From an uncultured bacterium (GTDB lineage Bacteria; Cyanobacteriota; Vampirovibrionia; Gastranaerophilales; Gastranaerophilaceae), in assembly GCA_900314375.1 (NCBI GenBank), contig OMVC01000130.1:1-19007 (forward strand): a stretch of DNA of 19,007 bases, read 5' to 3'. A model generated the notes under the pieces. The model was given only the letters and a program-made list of their open reading frames with translations. It was not told the origin of the DNA and searched no databases. Positions 7,514 through 14,558 of the stretch are shown here, piece after piece (the first letter of the stretch is position 1; the number at the start of each line of letters is the position of its first letter). The position numbers and the translations under genes were made by a program.

Positions 7514-7544
7514 AAAAATGGGGTTTTATATAACCCCATTTTTT
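7512..7544. terminator. Bidirectional intrinsic terminator
   Basis: The 8-bp stem ATGGGGTT/AACCCCAT (7518-7525 and 7532-7539) has a 6-nt loop and is flanked by an A-run on the left and a T-run on the right. It lies between two convergent genes, beginning at the stop of the TPR gene and ending 4 bases before the stop of the minus-strand gene. It should therefore terminate both. Confidence 0.9.
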
Positions 7545-7547
7545 ATT

Positions 7548-7916
7548 TTATACAGTTGCGATTAATTTATTATCAAATTCATCTTTAAGTTTTTTCAATT
7601 CAGGATCTTTTAATGCTGCCAAACGAATACGCAAATCCATCATCATATTCATATAACGATTTTTCATTATTTGAATTATAGATGGCTTTTTCATAATCAA
7701 TAAACTTGCATTGTATCTCTCATTGTTTTTTATTTGCATAGCTTCCTGCGGGTTATCAAGACCCTCTTTATAGAAGTTTTTTAACTGTAAGGTTATATAA
7801 GAATCTAAAAATTCTTCTCCACCTGCATATATTCTTTTTTGCTGATTATAATGTTTTGCCGTATCATAAGCATTACGAATACATTGAGATAAATTTTCCA
7901 ATCTGTTAACTTGCAT
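7548..7916 (-). CDS. Hypothetical protein, 122 aa
   Basis: I do not recognise this protein. It appears all-helical and soluble, with no signal peptide or membrane helix. It is rich in Asn, Lys, Leu and Met, with a Met cluster near residue 90 (NRYMNMMMDLRIRLAAL) and a charged end (PELKKLKDEFDNKLIATV). The start is supported by GAAAGGA, 5 bases before ATG 7916. A TATAAT (7936-7941, minus) about 20 bases upstream could be the -10, but no convincing -35 accompanies it. It is a single gene, convergent with the TPR gene and divergent from the DnaJ-like gene. Confidence 0.7.
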   Translation of the reverse strand: MQVNRLENLSQCIRNAYDTAKHYNQQKRIYAGGEEFLDSYITLQLKNFYKEGLDNPQEAMQIKNNERYNASLLIMKKPSIIQIMKNRYMNMMMDLRIRLAALKDPELKKLKDEFDNKLIATV

Positions 7917-8060
7917 AAAAATCCTTTCAATTTACATTATATTAAAACTCATAAATATTATTTTTGCCATTCATATATTTAAAAATTAATTTTTCTTAAT
8001 ATTTAGTCGTAAATCACTCTGATATGTTGAATTTTAAAAAAATATCCTTAAATAAATAAT

Positions 8061-9116
8061 ATGGTGTTTAATAGTGTAAAAAATTATTATGAAGTTTTAG
8101 AGGTTACCCCGAATGCAACATCGGATGAAATTAAAATTGCGTACAGAAGACTGGCTCGTAAATATCATCCTGACGTAAACAAAGACCATGATGCCGTCGA
8201 GATTTTTAAAGAAATAACACTTGCTTATGAAACTTTATCAGATGAGAAAAAAAGACACAACTATGACATAGTAAACGGAATTTTTAAAACATCAGCGCAA
8301 ACAACGTCATCACAAAAAGCCGAAGAAGAATACAAAGAAAACATAAAAAAATCCAATAATAGCTACAACCCAAGATATAAAAAAACAACATCAAAAACAA
8401 AAAAAGAAGAAAACAAATACTTTAAAACTCTTAAATATTGGATTCTTAAGCTAAAGCAATACAAAAGAGTAAAAGAAATCCTTAAACCGCAAAAAGGAGA
8501 AGACATAACAACAGAAGTCACAATAACTCCCGATGAAGTCATAACCGGCAGTAAAAGAATTATAAATATAAGAACAACAAAAACCTGTCCTCAATGTCAC
8601 GGACACAGATTTGCTAACGGGGATAAATGTCCAAAATGCAACGGCAAAGGTATGATTACCGAAACAAAAAAAATAAATGTAACCATACCAAAAGGCATTA
8701 AGCATGGTTCAAAATTACGTTTAAAAGGTGAAGGCGCTTCGGGCAAAAACGGCGGAACAAACGGTGACGTTTACATTGTCGTTAAAATAGAAACAAAAAC
8801 ACAAGTTCATTTTAATAAACTAAATATTTATTATAATGTACCGATTACACCGTTTGAAGCAGCTTTAGGTGAAGAAATAACAATTCCTGCATTTGACGGA
8901 ACAATCAAACTAAAATTGCCTAAAAATACCACTTCCGGACAAAAATTCCGTATTGCGGGTCAAGGAATAAAAAAACATGGCAAAACCGGAGATTTAATTG
9001 TTACTGTCACTATTGAAATTTCTCATGATTTGTCGGATGATGAAATCAAACTGTATGAACAGTTAAAGAATTTATCACACGAAGACGTGAGAAAGAATTT
9101 CGGTTATGGAAGCTAA
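8061..9116 (+). CDS. dnaJ: DnaJ-like co-chaperone with a reduced zinc finger, 351 aa
   Basis: This is an Hsp40-type protein expected to stimulate DnaK ATPase and deliver substrates in the cytoplasm. The J domain spans about 8-72 with HPD at 36-38. The next 80 residues are a Lys/Ser/Asn-rich linker, not the Gly/Phe region of classical DnaJ. The first substrate-binding domain begins near 150 (EVTITPDEVITGSKRI). The zinc finger has only two CxxC motifs (Cys176/179 and Cys190/193) where DnaJ has four. The second substrate domain follows (TPFEAALGEEITIPAFDG). Length is slightly below the usual 370-380. No Shine-Dalgarno sequence precedes ATG 8061, and I see no other credible start. The gene may be a secondary dnaJ paralogue, so the symbol is tentative. 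It overlaps queE by 11 bp. Confidence 0.88.
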   Translation: MVFNSVKNYYEVLEVTPNATSDEIKIAYRRLARKYHPDVNKDHDAVEIFKEITLAYETLSDEKKRHNYDIVNGIFKTSAQTTSSQKAEEEYKENIKKSNNSYNPRYKKTTSKTKKEENKYFKTLKYWILKLKQYKRVKEILKPQKGEDITTEVTITPDEVITGSKRIINIRTTKTCPQCHGHRFANGDKCPKCNGKGMITETKKINVTIPKGIKHGSKLRLKGEGASGKNGGTNGDVYIVVKIETKTQVHFNKLNIYYNVPITPFEAALGEEITIPAFDGTIKLKLPKNTTSGQKFRIAGQGIKKHGKTGDLIVTVTIEISHDLSDDEIKLYEQLKNLSHEDVRKNFGYGS

Positions 9117-9774
9117 AATTAATGAGATATTTTCATCAATTCAAGGGGAAGGCCCCGTTGTCGGGTACAAGCAATTATTTATACGCTTTTGCGGTTGTAA
9201 TTTGAGCTGTGCATACTGCGATACTGAATTTAATAACGGCAAAACATATACACCCCAAGAACTTTACGAGGAAATTACAAGCAATTATGATTTAAATAAT
9301 ATTCACTCCATTTCATTGACAGGCGGAGAGCCATTATTGCATACAGATTTCTTAAAAGAATTTTTACCATTATTACAAGGTCATACTAAAATTTATCTTG
9401 AAACGAACGCAACTTTATGTGAAAACTTTTTACAAATAAAAAAATATGCAGATATTATATCCGCAGACATTAAACTAAAATCATCAACAGGAAATGATAC
9501 ATTTGACTTGCACGAAAGATTTTTAGAAAAAACCGAAGGGATATATACATTTGCAAAAATAGTATTTGATGAAAATATAACGCAATATGAAATAGAAAAA
9601 AGTGCGCAAATAGCAAAGAAATTTGATATTGAAATAACACTTCAACCTAAAATGACAGATAATAAAATGTCTGTTAGTTCTGATTTTTGTAATAAAATCC
9701 TTGATAAATACTTATCAATTTATAAGAAAGTACGCCTTATTCCTCAAGTACATAAATTTATAAATGTAAGATAA
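9106..9774 (+). CDS. queE: 7-carboxy-7-deazaguanine synthase
   Basis: This radical SAM enzyme converts 6-carboxytetrahydropterin to 7-carboxy-7-deazaguanine in the queuosine/preQ0 pathway. The N-terminus has the family signature SSIQGEGPVVG (10-20). The [4Fe-4S] cysteines follow as Cys31, Cys35 and Cys38 (CNLSCAYC), then SLTGGEPLLH for SAM binding, LETNAT, and a C-terminal IPQVHK. The 222-residue length is normal. The start codon lies inside the end of dnaJ (11-bp overlap, different frame), so translation is probably coupled. No strong ribosome binding site is visible. No other queuosine gene lies in the window, and the pairing with dnaJ has no clear functional logic. Confidence 0.93.
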   Translation: MEAKINEIFSSIQGEGPVVGYKQLFIRFCGCNLSCAYCDTEFNNGKTYTPQELYEEITSNYDLNNIHSISLTGGEPLLHTDFLKEFLPLLQGHTKIYLETNATLCENFLQIKKYADIISADIKLKSSTGNDTFDLHERFLEKTEGIYTFAKIVFDENITQYEIEKSAQIAKKFDIEITLQPKMTDNKMSVSSDFCNKILDKYLSIYKKVRLIPQVHKFINVR

Positions 9775-9777
9775 AAT

Positions 9778-9806
9778 TTGACTGCATACTAAATATAATA
9801 TAAAAT
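9778..9806 (+). promoter_or_regulatory. Promoter of the PH-like gene
   Basis: TTGACT (9778-9783) and TAAAAT (9801-9806) are 17 bp apart, a near-consensus vegetative promoter starting 3 bases after the queE stop. Predicted start is near 9813, leaving a short leader that carries the AAGGGGG ribosome binding site. Confidence 0.7.
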
Positions 9807-9828
9807 AAACAAAAAAAGGGGGTTAAGA

Positions 9829-10185
9829 ATGGACGAATACAGAGCAAACATGCATTGGTTAATATTTTTACAATGGCCGTCATTATTACTGCTACCTATT
9901 ATCAAATATTATATAGATTACAAAACCACAACAATTTCCGTTGATAAAAACGGTGTACATTTCAAAAAAGGCTGGTTAAATGTTAAAACTGAAGATTACA
10001 GCTTCCGCGGAGTCGAGTCTATTGACATCTATCAATCATTTTTAGGCGGGATATTCAATTACGGCGATGTCATTATCCGTGGAACAGGTAATAACTACGA
10101 AGAATTTAAAAAGATGGTAGATCCGAAAGCTTTTAAAGAAAACTTCTACAAATACAAAAACGAAAGCGTTAATGTCAATAATTAA
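9829..10185 (+). CDS. Membrane-anchored PH-like (bPH2) domain protein, 118 aa
   Basis: One hydrophobic segment at about 8-30 (LIFLQWPSLLLLPIIKYYI) is followed by a beta-rich domain with the look of bacterial PH domains (bPH2/YdbT-like). The strands include TTTISVDKNGVHFKKGWLN, then EDYSFRGVESIDIYQSFLGGIFNYGDVIIRGTG, then the closing helix DPKAFKENFYKY. Such proteins have one or more membrane helices and a cytoplasmic PH-like domain of unknown ligand. AAGGGGG sits 6-8 bases before the ATG, so the start is firm. It has its own promoter and is probably a single gene. The short length and lone helix suggest a minimal member of the family. Confidence 0.75.
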   Translation: MDEYRANMHWLIFLQWPSLLLLPIIKYYIDYKTTTISVDKNGVHFKKGWLNVKTEDYSFRGVESIDIYQSFLGGIFNYGDVIIRGTGNNYEEFKKMVDPKAFKENFYKYKNESVNVNN

Positions 10186-10269
10186 ATTATAATTAAAAAA
10201 AATCCCTTTTATTTATTTTTGATTTATAATAAAACCATAGTCAGATATAAATAGAAAGGGAAATTTTTT

Positions 10270-11112
10270 ATGTGGGATTATTCCGAAAAGGTTATGGACC
10301 ATTACCGTCATCCGAGAAATGTCGGAACTATTGAAGATGCAGATGCTGTAGGCACGGCAGGTTCATTGGTTTGCGGAGACCAATTAAAAATATATTTAAA
10401 AATCAAAGATAATATTGTAACCGACGCAAAGTTCCAAACTTTTGGCTGCGGTTCTGCCGTTGCAAGTTCAAGTATTTTAACCGAAATGATAATCGGCAAA
10501 ACCATAGATGAAGTTCGTAAAATTACTAATAAAGACATAGCTGACGAACTTGACGGGTTACCCCCTGAAAAGATGCATTGCTCAGTTATGGGATATGAAG
10601 CTTTGGAAGATGCCCTAAAAGAATACAAATCAGAAGGCTATATTCCTCTTGAAGAAATAAATAATGAACCTAAAGAAAAGATGATTTGCACATGTTTTCA
10701 GGTAACGGATAAAGTTATAATTGATGCAATTAAAGCAAACGGGCTAAAAACAGTAGAAGATGTTACCAATTACACAAAAGCAGGCGGAGCTTGCGGCAGA
10801 TGTAAAGATGCAATTCAAAAAGTAATTGATAACTATTATAGCGGAGTTACGGAACAAGAAAAGATTTCCGATTTAACCCCTACCCAAAGAATTTTAAAGA
10901 TAAACAATATTATAGAAAATCAAATATCTCCGGAATTAATCAAAGACGGCGGAGATATTGAATTGGTTGATATAAAAGACAATGATGTATATGTTAAATT
11001 ACGCGGTCAATGCTCAGGATGCAAAAATTCAACAATGACATTAAAATTATTTGTAGAATCTACATTAAAAGATGCTTTCGGGGATGAAATAAACGTAATA
11101 GAGGTAAAATAA
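10270..11112 (+). CDS. nifU: Fe-S cluster assembly scaffold NifU (three-domain)
   Basis: This scaffold receives sulfur from NifS and builds [2Fe-2S]/[4Fe-4S] clusters for transfer to apoproteins. All three modules of full-length NifU are present. The IscU-like domain (1-125) has Cys35 with Asp37, Cys60 and Cys104. The central Bfd-like [2Fe-2S] domain has Cys140, Cys142, Cys175 and Cys178. The C-terminal Nfu domain has Cys248 and Cys251 (CSGC). The 280 residues are near the normal length. AAAGGGA precedes the ATG, and nifS follows after 1 base. TATAAT (10225-10230) is a possible -10. No nitrogenase gene is nearby, so the pair probably serves general Fe-S assembly, as NifU/NifS do in Helicobacter and Campylobacter. 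Confidence 0.95.
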   Translation: MWDYSEKVMDHYRHPRNVGTIEDADAVGTAGSLVCGDQLKIYLKIKDNIVTDAKFQTFGCGSAVASSSILTEMIIGKTIDEVRKITNKDIADELDGLPPEKMHCSVMGYEALEDALKEYKSEGYIPLEEINNEPKEKMICTCFQVTDKVIIDAIKANGLKTVEDVTNYTKAGGACGRCKDAIQKVIDNYYSGVTEQEKISDLTPTQRILKINNIIENQISPELIKDGGDIELVDIKDNDVYVKLRGQCSGCKNSTMTLKLFVESTLKDAFGDEINVIEVK

Positions 11113-11113
11113 A

Positions 11114-12319
11114 ATGGGAAAAATGATTTATCTTGACAATAATGCAACGACAAAAGTCGATGAACGCGTACTGGAAGAAATGCTTCCGTACTTGAAAGAA
11201 GAATATGCAAATCCTTCAAGTATGTATGATTTTAGCAGAAAGTCTTCAAAAGCTATAAAAGAAGCTCGCGGTAAAATTAAAGATTTTTTAGGCGCGGCAA
11301 ACGAAAAAGAAATCATATTTACCTCTTGCGGTTCAGAAAGTGCCAATACAGCCATTCGCGGGGCATTAGCTCATGATAAATCTAAAAAACATATTATTAC
11401 AACAAAAATTGAACACCCTTGCGTGTTAAATGTATACAGATACCTTGAAAAACAAGGCTATAAAGTTGATTATATCGGAGTAAATTCAAACGGTGAACTA
11501 AATATCGACGAATTGAATAATCTCATAACAAATGATACAGCTTTAGTATCTGTTATGTGGGCAAACAACGAAACAGGTGTTTTAAATCCTATAGCTGAAA
11601 TTTCACAAATAATAAAATCAAAAAATCCCGAAACAAAATTCTTTGTTGACGGTGTACAGGGAGCAGGCAAAGTTCCGATAAATGTAGTGGAAGCAGGAGT
11701 CGATATGCTTGGCATATCGGGACACAAATTTCACGCACCAAAAGGCATTGGAGCATTGTATGTAAATTCTAAAACGATGATTAACCCGTTAATAATTGGC
11801 GGGCATCAGGAAAGAGGGAAACGCGCAGGAACAGAGAATGTACCTTATATTGTCGGTATAGGCAAAGCCGCAGAACTTGCATCGGACAACCTGCAATACG
11901 AAATGACAGAAGTAAAACGCTTGCGCGACAAACTCGAAAAGGGAATTATCCAAAACATCTACAATTCACGAGTAAATACAGGTCTTGCTCCAAGAGTTCC
12001 AAATACAACCAATATCGGTTTTGAATATATTGAAGGAGAATTGATATTACTTCATTTATCGGATTTAGGAATTTGTGCATCTTCAGGCTCTGCTTGCACA
12101 TCGGGTTCTTTAGAGCCAAGCCATGTTCTAAGAGCTATGAACGTTCCGTTCACGGCTATCCATGGCAGTATTCGCTGGAGCTTAAGCCGATTTACAACAG
12201 AAGCAGAAATAGATTATGTAATCGAAAAACTTCCGAAAGTAATAGAAGAAATTACGACAATTTCTCCTTATCAGGCAGAATTAAAAGCATTAAAAGAATT
12301 AAAAATATTAAATAAATAG
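11114..12319 (+). CDS. nifS: Cysteine desulfurase NifS
   Basis: This PLP enzyme removes sulfur from cysteine, leaving alanine and an enzyme persulfide, and hands the sulfur to NifU. It is an aminotransferase class V fold of 401 residues, normal for NifS/IscS. The N-terminus reads IYLDNNATTKVD. EHPCVLN contributes the cofactor-stacking His. The PLP lysine is Lys205 (SGHKFHAPKG). The persulfide cysteine is Cys328 in the flexible loop SSGSACTSGSLEPSHVL. The start is set by GAGGT (11101-11105) inside the end of nifU, with 1 base between nifU stop and ATG. It ends in an inverted repeat shared with the convergent gene. Confidence 0.95.
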   Translation: MGKMIYLDNNATTKVDERVLEEMLPYLKEEYANPSSMYDFSRKSSKAIKEARGKIKDFLGAANEKEIIFTSCGSESANTAIRGALAHDKSKKHIITTKIEHPCVLNVYRYLEKQGYKVDYIGVNSNGELNIDELNNLITNDTALVSVMWANNETGVLNPIAEISQIIKSKNPETKFFVDGVQGAGKVPINVVEAGVDMLGISGHKFHAPKGIGALYVNSKTMINPLIIGGHQERGKRAGTENVPYIVGIGKAAELASDNLQYEMTEVKRLRDKLEKGIIQNIYNSRVNTGLAPRVPNTTNIGFEYIEGELILLHLSDLGICASSGSACTSGSLEPSHVLRAMNVPFTAIHGSIRWSLSRFTTEAEIDYVIEKLPKVIEEITTISPYQAELKALKELKILNK

Positions 12320-12336
12320 ATGTTTACTATTTATTT
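12310..12336. terminator. AT-only inverted repeat spanning two convergent stop codons
   Basis: A perfect 10-bp inverted repeat, AAATAAATAG/CTATTTATTT (12310-12319 and 12327-12336), has a 7-nt loop. Each arm contains the TAG stop of one of the two facing genes. It may be a weak bidirectional terminator. The stem has a single G-C pair, so it could equally be a by-product of two similar gene ends. Confidence 0.4.
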
Positions 12337-12713
12337 GAGTTTTCTTCTATGAACTTATTATATAAGTTTGATAATTTAGAAGAAAAATTCAGGCAAATTC
12401 CTAAAGCAGCAATGCTGCTTGCAACTAATCCGATACAAGCACCCATTCCTGCATTAGAACCTCTACTGCTACATTCACCCACTCTTTTCATTGCTCCAAT
12501 TATTGCACCAATAGCAGTTCCGGCAGCCATTGTTCCAATAGCATAACTATTCGCTTTTTTTTCTATATTCATTCTTTGTGATAAAAAAGAATCTGCACTA
12601 TCTTGACTGACGGATAAAGTTTTGTATACACCTTTGTTTTCATCAGGTACAGTAATTGATACTTTACCATTTCTTACCGCCCCAATTTGAATAGCATCAA
12701 CAAGTAATGACAT
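12327..12713 (-). CDS. Hypothetical protein with glycine-zipper helices, 128 aa
   Basis: No named family is recognised. The first 50 residues are polar (AVRNGKVSITVPDENKG and a Ser/Asp-rich stretch). They are followed by two Gly/Ala-rich hydrophobic segments, about 57-74 (AIGTMAAGTAIGAIIGAM) and about 88-110 (AGMGACIGLVASSIAALGICLNF), joined by a short polar turn with a Cys. The spaced glycines resemble glycine-zipper membrane hairpins. No signal peptide is present. GGAGG 9-10 bases before ATG 12713 makes the start secure. A TATAAT (12738-12743, minus) lies about 25 bases upstream without a properly spaced -35. It is convergent with nifS (7 bases between stops), so it is a separate transcription unit. 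Confidence 0.75.
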   Translation of the reverse strand: MSLLVDAIQIGAVRNGKVSITVPDENKGVYKTLSVSQDSADSFLSQRMNIEKKANSYAIGTMAAGTAIGAIIGAMKRVGECSSRGSNAGMGACIGLVASSIAALGICLNFSSKLSNLYNKFIEENSNK

Positions 12714-12924
12714 AAATATTAACCTCCATATATGCTCATTATAAACACTGTCAAATAATATTTTGCTATCTGTCCTATAAAAATTAACAATATTTTACAT
12801 ATCAGATTAAATACTAATACTTTTGTCCTACGAAAAAAGCATTGATTTTGAGTTTTGCAACCTTGCTTAAATATAGAATATTTTTTTCTCATAAATAAAT
12901 TTATCCTTTTTATGAGGTGAAAAT

Positions 12925-13881
12925 ATGAAAAAACTTATTCTTATATTAACAATTGCGATGACCGTACAATGCGCATATCCAGCAAATACTACACTTGATA
13001 ATATTGAAAATTCACTATTCGGTTTCACATATTCAAACGAAAGCGACTCAAAACGTCTTGAACGCCTTGAACAAAAAGTATACGGAAAAGCATCCGCAGG
13101 ACAAATCTCAACGAGAATTGCAAAATTAAAAAAAGATACATCAGCAGACTTAATGGGACAGGAAATCACCCCAAAAGAAGATACATTTATGGAAGAAGAT
13201 GATTTCATCGTATACGAAAAAGAGCCTGAAGAAGCTGCCACCATGGATTATCCTGTCATAAATGAACTGGAAAAACAAGTATTTAAAAAAGAATTCAAAA
13301 ATTCAAATATAAAAATGCGTTTATCAAATCTAGAGCGTAAAACTTTCAATAAAACATACGACAATGACGATTTATCAACACGCGTCGACAGATTAAAAGC
13401 GCAATTAAAGCCGCAAAGTTTTGCCTCAAACGGGATGATGCAGCAGGATAATGATTTTTATACTGACATTCCTCAAAAAATGGCACAAAACTATCATTTA
13501 GACCAATACGGAACTCCGTTCGGGTATGATAATTTATACAACCAAACCAATAATTACGACTACGACGATGATTTACCGGAATCGAGCGTATTTTCTCAAC
13601 ATCAACCAAAACCTTTAAATATTTCTGCTATTGAAAAAAAATTATACAAGAAAAAATACGACACAGAACCTATGAATGAACGATTAACAAGAATTGAAAC
13701 ATCCGTTTTTGGTACAAGTTTCCCAAATGACAGCGATTCCGAGCGTATTGCAAGGCTATCAAGTGCAATTCAAGCTCAAAAGACGGCAAAAAGATATGAC
13801 AGTAACAAGCTTAATCAAAACCTTGCAACAGCATTCCAAATCGGCACATTAATACTTATGGTTCTTGCATGTATACTTTAA
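12925..13881 (+). CDS. Exported, C-terminally anchored LE-FG repeat protein, 318 aa
   Basis: Function unknown. A signal peptide (1-20) is followed by three copies of a 46-48-residue repeat at about 23-68, 111-158 and 232-278. Each is built of two half-motifs of the type LE..VFG..Y.......R...LE/LK (for example LEQKVYGK, LERKTFNKTY and IETSVFGTSF). The repeats are separated by acidic, Gln/Asn/Tyr-rich linkers. The last 16 residues (AFQIGTLILMVLACIL) form a hydrophobic helix ending at the stop codon, probably a membrane anchor. A Cys at residue 16 is not in a proper lipobox. GAGGTG precedes the ATG at good spacing. I recall similar LE-FG repeats in Melainabacteria proteins, but not a named domain. 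The gene is convergent with adk with only 2 bases between stops. Confidence 0.8.
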   Translation: MKKLILILTIAMTVQCAYPANTTLDNIENSLFGFTYSNESDSKRLERLEQKVYGKASAGQISTRIAKLKKDTSADLMGQEITPKEDTFMEEDDFIVYEKEPEEAATMDYPVINELEKQVFKKEFKNSNIKMRLSNLERKTFNKTYDNDDLSTRVDRLKAQLKPQSFASNGMMQQDNDFYTDIPQKMAQNYHLDQYGTPFGYDNLYNQTNNYDYDDDLPESSVFSQHQPKPLNISAIEKKLYKKKYDTEPMNERLTRIETSVFGTSFPNDSDSERIARLSSAIQAQKTAKRYDSNKLNQNLATAFQIGTLILMVLACIL

Positions 13882-13883
13882 GT

Positions 13884-14540
13884 TTAAACAACTTCTAAAA
13901 GTCTTTGCCAAACTTCATCGATAGAACCATCAGCATTGATTTCTTTCAACACGCCTTTTGCATTGTAATAATCTATTAAAGGTGCCGTTTCATGAAAATA
14001 CGTTTCAAATCTTTCTTTTGCAGTTTCTTCATTATCGTCTTTTCTTTGAGTTAAAGTCGAACCGCATTTATCGCAAGTATTCTCTTTAACAGGCGGTTTA
14101 AATTTAAGATTATAGATTTCACCGCATTTCGGACAAGAGCGACGGTTAACGATTCTTGAAATAAGCACACTTATATCCGTTTTAAAATAGATTGCTCTAA
14201 AATCAACATTTTCATTTTTATCAATTGCTGAATTTATTTCAACCAGCATTTCTGCTTGTTCAAGACTACGAGGATACCCGTCTAAAATATATCCGTTTTT
14301 ACAATCATCTGCAGACAATCTGTTTTTAATAATTGCACCAACCAATTCAACGGGAACCAAATGTCCTTCATCTATAAATGATTGCGCGATTTTACCGTTT
14401 TCCGAACCTGATGCGATTTCTGCACGCAATAACGAACCTGTATCGATATGAGGTAAATTTAAATACTGTGCAAGTTTTGTTGTTTGCGTACCTTTACCGC
14501 AAGCCGGGGGACCCAAAAATATTAATTCCTTTTTTGTCAT
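13884..14540 (-). CDS. adk: Adenylate kinase
   Basis: This enzyme catalyses AMP + ATP to 2 ADP in the cytoplasm. The P-loop is GPPACGKGT (10-18). The AMP-binding motif DGYPRS (87-92) replaces the common DGFPRT. The LID carries a four-cysteine zinc site, Cys136/139 and Cys156/159 (CPKCG ... CDKCG), typical of Gram-positive and other zinc-type long-form kinases. The 218 residues are normal. It lies 18 bases downstream of the purine nucleoside phosphorylase gene and is probably the last gene of that operon. The ribosome binding site is modest (AGAGAG). No hairpin terminator follows. Confidence 0.96.
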   Translation of the reverse strand: MTKKELIFLGPPACGKGTQTTKLAQYLNLPHIDTGSLLRAEIASGSENGKIAQSFIDEGHLVPVELVGAIIKNRLSADDCKNGYILDGYPRSLEQAEMLVEINSAIDKNENVDFRAIYFKTDISVLISRIVNRRSCPKCGEIYNLKFKPPVKENTCDKCGSTLTQRKDDNEETAKERFETYFHETAPLIDYYNAKGVLKEINADGSIDEVWQRLLEVV

Positions 14541-14558
14541 CTTTTATCTCTCTTTTGT

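Noticed and set aside
10270..12319. nifU-nifS as a sign of nitrogen fixation
   Set aside because: No nif structural or cofactor genes are in the window. Three-domain NifU with NifS is the general Fe-S system in several non-fixing bacteria.
12739..12754. Perfect TTGACA beside TATAAT upstream of the 128-aa gene
   Set aside because: The two hexamers are only 5 bp apart, so they cannot serve as the -35 and -10 of the same promoter.
12771..12830. TGTCCTA repeated at 12771 and 12824 (53 bp apart) between divergent genes
   Set aside because: Two copies of a 7-mer in AT-rich intergenic DNA are not enough to claim an operator.
13879..13910. Possible terminator between the LE-FG repeat gene and adk
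   Set aside because: Only a 5-bp AT stem (AAGTT/AACTT) can be drawn and no T-tract follows.
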